Positions 5,711-9,154 of a DNA stretch of 9,154 bases are shown here, one piece after another; position 1 is the first letter of the stretch, and each line of letters begins with the position of its first letter. The stretch spans positions 1 to 9,154 of the forward strand of contig DYHU01000145.1 of NCBI GenBank assembly GCA_020724025.1, read 5' to 3'. The DNA comes from Syntrophorhabdus sp. (GTDB taxonomy: Bacteria; Desulfobacterota; BSN033; UBA1163). The notes beneath the pieces are model-generated. The model worked only from the letters and a program-made list of their open reading frames with translations, was not told the DNA's origin and made no database searches. The position numbers and the translations under genes were made by a program.

Positions 5711-6477
5711 TACTGGTCTTTCCAGGTGGGTTTTCGTTTTTCCAAAAAGGCCTTGAGGCCTTCGGTGGCGTCTTCCGTTTTCATCAATCGATCGAGATAG
5801 ACCTTCTCAATGGCTTGGAGCCCCTTATCCATGTCGTCGTTAAGGCCTGCAAGCGCGGCTTCCTTTGTCAACTTCAGAACGATGCCGCTCAATTTTTTAA
5901 ATTTACCGATGAAACCATCCACCTCCTCTTGAAGCGATGCCTCGGGAACGACCTTATTGACCAACCCCAATGTCAGAGCCTCCTGGGCGTCGATTGTATC
6001 GCCGGTGAGGATCAACTCCATCGCCTTCTTTCGTCCGATCATCCTTGGAAAGATCAAAGCCGCGATGGGCGGGAATACGCCGACCTGGATTTCAGGCTGT
6101 CCGAACTTTGCCTTCTCCGTGGCAACCACCATGTCGCAATAGAGGGCCAATTCACAGCCTCCTCCAAGGGCGGCGCCGTTGACCACACCGATGGAGGGAA
6201 CTTTTAGTCCATCCATGAGCCTGAACATCTTATGAAAGGTTTCGATCATTTTGGGCCCCAGTTCGCCCAAGTGGTCCGCCACCTCCACGCCCACAGAAAA
6301 CGCCTTACCCATCGCCTGAATGACAAGGAGCTTCAGGGCCTTTTCCTTCATCAAGCTCTCAAGATAAGCATTGAACTCTTCCATCATTTCGAGGTTCAGC
6401 CAATTGAGGGGAGGGCGATTCAACGTGATAAAAGCCACCCCGTCCTTTAATTCGGTCTGGATATGCTTCAAAGCCAT
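5710..6477 (-). CDS. bamR: Cyclohexa-1,5-diene-1-carbonyl-CoA hydratase (crotonase family)
   Basis: The 255-residue product is a full-length enoyl-CoA hydratase/isomerase family protein. It has the CoA and oxyanion-hole segment MGKAFSVGVEV (56-66), NGAALGGGCELALYCD (100-115) with one catalytic Glu at 109, and FGQPEIQVGVFPP (125-137) with the second Glu at 129. The GQPEIQVGVFPPIAA stretch and the neighbouring bamA and bamQ genes point to Dch/BamR rather than a generic beta-oxidation hydratase. Dch adds water to the cyclic diene made by benzoyl-CoA reductase, giving 6-hydroxycyclohex-1-ene-1-carbonyl-CoA in the cytoplasm. The ATG at 6477 has GGAGGT seven bases upstream; a GTG at 6492 lies in that site and is unlikely. 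It is last in the bam transcript, separated from bamA by 209 nt with a terminator-like hairpin. The specific substrate is inferred from motif memory and context. Confidence 0.82.
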   Translation of the reverse strand: MALKHIQTELKDGVAFITLNRPPLNWLNLEMMEEFNAYLESLMKEKALKLLVIQAMGKAFSVGVEVADHLGELGPKMIETFHKMFRLMDGLKVPSIGVVNGAALGGGCELALYCDMVVATEKAKFGQPEIQVGVFPPIAALIFPRMIGRKKAMELILTGDTIDAQEALTLGLVNKVVPEASLQEEVDGFIGKFKKLSGIVLKLTKEAALAGLNDDMDKGLQAIEKVYLDRLMKTEDATEGLKAFLEKRKPTWKDQ

Positions 6478-6500
6478 CTGTTTTACCTCCACCCAAATAT

Positions 6501-6590
6501 TTCCTCTCCTCTGGCGGAGGGGAATGGAGGGGGGAGGAGGAAGGAAAGCCTAATCACCCTCACCCCTGCCCTCTCCCGTCAAGGGAGAGG
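6501..6590. repeat. GC-rich intergenic inverted repeats, dch-bamA gap
   Basis: Two adjacent purine/pyrimidine-skewed inverted repeats fill this part of the gap. One is centred near 6518 (CCTCTCCTCTGG against GGAGGGGAATGGAGG-type sequence); the other has arms CCTCTCCC (6570-6577) and GGGAGAGG (6583-6590). The second matches the family seen at 9076-9125. They are non-coding and leave no clear promoter for dch. Confidence 0.55.
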
Positions 6591-6618
6591 ATAATTTCTA
6601 TAATCTTTGAGCATTCAT

Positions 6619-6670
6619 AAAAAGATACCCTTTGGACAGAAACGGATCCGTACCAAAGGGCATCTTTTTT
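6619..6670. terminator. Bidirectional intrinsic terminator downstream of bamA
   Basis: The arms GATACCCTTTGG (6624-6635) and CCAAAGGGCATC (6653-6664) pair throughout with one G-U wobble in the minus-strand RNA. They are flanked by A5 on one side and T6 on the other, so the hairpin extends through A-U pairs and has a U-tract in either direction. The 17-nt loop contains the perfect palindrome ACGGATCCGT. It starts 17 nt after the bamA stop and lies ahead of dch. Confidence 0.75.
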
Positions 6671-6686
6671 ACAAATCATTTTCACC

Positions 6687-7835
6687 TTATTTGCTCTGGG
6701 GTTTCCCCAAAACTTCCTCAAAGAAGGTCTCGTCTACGAGCTTTCCTTCGGCAATATTCTGGCGATACTTGATGAAATCGATTGTGTCGGCGCCGGTAAT
6801 CTTCTTTGTGTTGAAAGCGCCAAATCCGAGGAAGGCTTCCCCCATCATGTTGGCAGCCAGCCAGTGCCGGTTCGTATTCTTCGTCTGATCCCAGAAGAAC
6901 TTCTTCTTGTTCCGAATGCCATCGATTGACATTATCAAGCAGCCGGGGAAGAGATTTGCAAAGGTCCAGCAAATTTTCTCCACTTCTGCGTCGAGAAGAG
7001 CGAAATCGTATTCATTGTTCTTCAACTTATTGTTCACCCACTCCCTCGCCTTTTTGAATTCGTCTCCGGTCTTGATCTCTCCATAGACGAGGTCGCCATC
7101 TTTCACATAGGTATCGGTAATGACCTGAGGATTTCGAACCCATTGTCCTTTTTCATCTTTGAGAACAGGAACACACTTTGAGATGAGGCCCTTGCGCCAC
7201 ATCTTATATGCAGACCACATCTCGCAGCTGACGCAGCTCCACATGGCATCCTCGATCGAAAGGAAAAAGGGAAGAAAGTCAGAAGCGCCCCCCACCGGAG
7301 CGGACCCGTGCCGGGGACCTGCCTGGCCTAAAACGGCAAGGTCAGAAGCGACGGTCAGGTCGCAGGCAGTGCCAATTTCCTGCCCCCCTGCCACCCTCAT
7401 CCCATTCACCCTGCAGATTACGGGTTTCTTGCACATGAGGATGGAGTCAACCATGTTATTGAAAAGTTCCATGTAAGCCCCATACTCCTCGGGCCGCATG
7501 CTGTAATATTCTGAATACTCCCTCGTGTTACCGCCGGTGCAGAAGGAATAAGGGCCTGTGCCGGTAAATATAACGGCCACCACCGAGCGGTCGGTAGAGG
7601 CGTTTTCGAACCCGGCGATGACGCCCTTAACCATTTCTGTCGTATAGGAATTGTATTGGGCCGGGTTATTGAGCCTGATCCAAGCATTGTAGAGCCCGGG
7701 GATGACATTGCCTTTAGGATCCTTCAATGGCCTTTTCTCGTATACCGTGCATGGTGGCTCTGTGCCCCAATGCTCTGATCCGTAGCGACTATGGTCCTTC
7801 ATCTCGTGCTCTCTTGGCATCCATTTTAATGACAT
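6687..7835 (-). CDS. bamA: 6-Oxocyclohex-1-ene-1-carbonyl-CoA hydrolase (ring-opening, BamA/Oah)
   Basis: The 382-residue product is a long crotonase-family protein with the features of BamA: SFCTGGNTREYSEYYSMRP (97-115), NGMRVAGGQEIGTACDLT (144-161), and LGQAGPRHGSAPVGGASDFLP (169-189). A C-terminal extension not found in ordinary hydratases runs to the end (about 230-382). BamA adds water to 6-oxocyclohex-1-ene-1-carbonyl-CoA and then hydrolytically opens the ring to 3-hydroxypimelyl-CoA; its gene is used as a marker for anaerobic aromatic degradation. The ATG at 7835 has AGGAGG seven bases upstream. The frame stays open to 7985, but that extension reads through an intergenic repeat (PLIKGGWGDL) and overlaps bamQ, so it is rejected. 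bamQ lies 76 nt upstream on the same strand, and a terminator follows the stop. Length matches the family. Confidence 0.95.
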   Translation of the reverse strand: MSLKWMPREHEMKDHSRYGSEHWGTEPPCTVYEKRPLKDPKGNVIPGLYNAWIRLNNPAQYNSYTTEMVKGVIAGFENASTDRSVVAVIFTGTGPYSFCTGGNTREYSEYYSMRPEEYGAYMELFNNMVDSILMCKKPVICRVNGMRVAGGQEIGTACDLTVASDLAVLGQAGPRHGSAPVGGASDFLPFFLSIEDAMWSCVSCEMWSAYKMWRKGLISKCVPVLKDEKGQWVRNPQVITDTYVKDGDLVYGEIKTGDEFKKAREWVNNKLKNNEYDFALLDAEVEKICWTFANLFPGCLIMSIDGIRNKKKFFWDQTKNTNRHWLAANMMGEAFLGFGAFNTKKITGADTIDFIKYRQNIAEGKLVDETFFEEVLGKPQSK

Positions 7836-7860
7836 AAATAAACCTCCTTTTTGGATTAAA

Positions 7861-7911
7861 TTTTTTAAATCCCCCCAACCCCCCTTTATTAAAGGGAGGA
7901 GAAGGAGGGGG
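7861..7911. repeat. GC-rich inverted repeat in the bamQ-bamA gap
   Basis: The core pairs CCCCTTTA with TAAAGGGAGG around 7889, and outer C6 and G5 runs add to the stem. It begins immediately after the bamQ stop codon. Repeats of this type give spurious PLIKGGWGDL peptides in many genomes. It may help stabilise the bamQ mRNA end; no U-tract follows the stem. Confidence 0.6.
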
Positions 7912-9021
7912 TTAAAAATCGGGTGTAAGAACGATTCTCTTCTCCGGTGAGCCGGCCTTGTGGACCTCTTCGAAGACCGATGCAATCTGGCTCATCGGCC
8001 TGGTCTCAGTAAAGGGTGCGATATCGATTTTCTTGGAAAGCACCATATCGAGGACGATTGGATAATACTCCGGCAGGCACCCCCAGGTTCCCAGGATATC
8101 CGCATCAAAGGCCATGAGCCGGGATAACATATATTCATTTTTTGCCATCCCGAATCCAACGACAACCAATTTACCTGTGAATGAGAGCAACTCCAGGGCC
8201 ATATCCTGCCCTGCCTTGTTGCCGCTCACTTCAAAAATCTTCCACCCAAACCCAGCCTCCAGGCCGTTCTTCTTGCAAATCTCTCGAAACTCATTTCGGA
8301 TATCCTTGATCTGTTTGTCCTGAGAGCTGATCACGAAATCCGCCCCGTACTTCAGGGCCCTCTGCAACTTTACCGGGTTTCTCGCAATGCCGATCACTGC
8401 CCTGGCGCCCAATGCTTTTACCGTTTGGGCCACATAGACGCCCACCCCTCCGGTCACTCCGATGATGATCACATTATCCCCTGGCTGGAGATCAGCCCTT
8501 TTGGCGGCCTGATAGGGCGTGGTCGCGGCATCGGCAACCACGGCCAAGTGTTCCAGAGGAATATTGCCGCGGTTTCTCACCTCGCAGAGGTCGATGGAAG
8601 GAACAGGAATGTGGCTTGAAAATCCTCCATAAACCCCCAGGCTGTTTCCGGGCATCTTCTGGACAAGGCAACGATTTCCTCTGCCGGTCTTGCAGAGCAG
8701 ACATTTGCGGCATGGCATGACCGCCGGGATGATCACCTCTTTGTTGATCCATTTCTCATCCCCCGCCACTACCTTTCCGCTGATCTCATGTCCCAGGGTT
8801 AAAGGCGGCTTCTGCACGGTGGGAACGCCGTCATAAAAGTAACCCAGGTCCGTGTGGCAAACCCCGCACCCTGCCACCTCAACCAATACTTCATCGGGCG
8901 CCAATGCAGGAACCGGAATGGAAGTCTTCTCCAATTTGCCCGGTTTAACCTCGCCTGTCTCCTTATCCTTTGAGGTGGGTTGAACCATCTGCCATGTTTG
9001 AATCTTTTCAGGTACTGACAT
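7912..9021 (-). CDS. bamQ: 6-Hydroxycyclohex-1-ene-1-carbonyl-CoA dehydrogenase (BamQ/Had)
   Basis: The 369-residue product is a zinc-dependent medium-chain alcohol dehydrogenase. Catalytic-zinc residues are visible in GCGVCHTDLG (C55) and GHE (H78, E79); the structural zinc site has four Cys (104, 107, 110, 118). The Rossmann motif GVTGGVGVYVAQ (188-199) binds NAD. The N-terminal extension (TWQMVQPTSKDKETGEVKPG, 9-28) and the segment MPGNSLGVYGGFSSHIPVP are typical of the Had/BamQ subfamily. The enzyme oxidises 6-hydroxycyclohex-1-ene-1-carbonyl-CoA to the 6-oxo compound, the substrate of BamA, encoded next. The ATG at 9021 is preferred: a GGGGGG-containing ribosome site lies eight bases upstream, and a GTG at 9030 would overlap it. 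It is the first bam gene in the window; more may precede it beyond the edge. Confidence 0.92.
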   Translation of the reverse strand: MSVPEKIQTWQMVQPTSKDKETGEVKPGKLEKTSIPVPALAPDEVLVEVAGCGVCHTDLGYFYDGVPTVQKPPLTLGHEISGKVVAGDEKWINKEVIIPAVMPCRKCLLCKTGRGNRCLVQKMPGNSLGVYGGFSSHIPVPSIDLCEVRNRGNIPLEHLAVVADAATTPYQAAKRADLQPGDNVIIIGVTGGVGVYVAQTVKALGARAVIGIARNPVKLQRALKYGADFVISSQDKQIKDIRNEFREICKKNGLEAGFGWKIFEVSGNKAGQDMALELLSFTGKLVVVGFGMAKNEYMLSRLMAFDADILGTWGCLPEYYPIVLDMVLSKKIDIAPFTETRPMSQIASVFEEVHKAGSPEKRIVLTPDF

Positions 9022-9046
9022 TTTCTTCACCCCCCTTTCTTATTTA

Positions 9047-9073
9047 AGATTTCAGATTTCAGATTTCAGATTT
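9047..9073. repeat. 7-bp tandem repeat (AGATTTC, nearly 4 copies) upstream of bamQ
   Basis: Three perfect copies of AGATTTC (9047-9053, 9054-9060, 9061-9067) are followed by a partial copy. The tract lies about 26 nt before the bamQ start, in the leader or promoter zone, where slippage could alter spacing. Similar GAAATCT runs are frequent between genes of this bacterial group. Confidence 0.7.
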
Positions 9074-9075
9074 AT

Positions 9076-9125
9076 CCCCTTCACCCTTTCCCTCTCCCAC
9101 TATGGGGAGAGGGTGGGGTGAGGGG
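9076..9125. repeat. GC-rich inverted repeat upstream of bamQ
   Basis: Arms 9076-9098 and 9104-9125 are largely complementary (CCCTCTCCC with GGGAGAGGG inside, CCCC with GGGG at the ends). The same CCCTCTCCC/GGGAGAGG core occurs at 6569-6590. It lies between bamQ and whatever precedes it and may be a dispersed REP-like element. I see no gene in 9031-9154. Confidence 0.6.
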
Positions 9126-9154
9126 AATTCCGCAATCTGCAATCGATTAGGTCA

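Noticed and set aside
5564..5800. Plus-strand open frame of 78 codons
   Set aside because: It crosses the inverted repeat and the end of the dch gene; no motif and no ribosome site.
7836..7985. Upstream extension of the bamA frame by 50 codons
   Set aside because: It overlaps bamQ, reads through an intergenic inverted repeat (PLIKGGWGDL), and the ATG at 7835 has an ideal ribosome site.
9047..9073. Possible CRISPR-like array
   Set aside because: The units are 7 bp and contiguous, with no spacers; it is a simple tandem repeat.

Overview
The window reads as chromosome of an anaerobic, aromatic-degrading bacterium, most likely one of the former Deltaproteobacteria (a syntroph or sulfate reducer such as Syntrophales or Desulfobacterota relatives). 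The evidence is three genes for the lower benzoyl-CoA pathway and the GC-rich inverted repeats between genes that are common in such genomes. All convincing genes lie on the minus strand, so transcription runs from high to low coordinates.

Right part (about 5710-9030), metabolic module. bamQ (6-hydroxycyclohex-1-ene-1-carbonyl-CoA dehydrogenase), bamA (6-oxocyclohex-1-ene-1-carbonyl-CoA hydrolase, the ring-opening enzyme) and a dch/bamR-type crotonase (cyclohexa-1,5-diene-1-carbonyl-CoA hydratase) follow in that transcription order. In pathway order (Dch, Had/BamQ, BamA) they turn the product of benzoyl-CoA reductase into 3-hydroxypimelyl-CoA. The gaps hold GC-rich inverted repeats, and a strong terminator-like hairpin lies between bamA and dch, so dch may be partly uncoupled.

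Middle (about 1826-5502), DNA-modification module. A good sigma70-type promoter precedes a tight operon of three genes: a RadC-like protein with only the N-terminal helix-hairpin-helix part (no JAB/MPN domain), a large Zn-ribbon adenine-specific DNA methylase (836 aa) with a nuclease-like C-terminal extension, and a GIY-YIG nuclease carrying a C-terminal RAMA domain. The set looks like an uncommon restriction-modification or defence system and is the best candidate here for something undescribed.

Left part (1 to about 1825), accessory debris and small stability genes. It holds a MazF-family toxin with a DUF2281-type antitoxin, a 44-codon remnant resembling the start of an HNH-type nuclease gene, and a winged-helix plus MNT-type nucleotidyltransferase gene whose catalytic domain stops just after its SDIDL motif. 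The first 23 bases encode the start of a probable REP-associated (Y1/IS200-like) transposase, which probably caused that truncation. Two stretches of about 400 nt without intact genes (458-866 and 1405-1825) hold a putative operator, diverged direct repeats and hairpins. By eye, the left and middle parts are more AT-rich than the bam genes, which fits an acquired island beside core catabolic genes.
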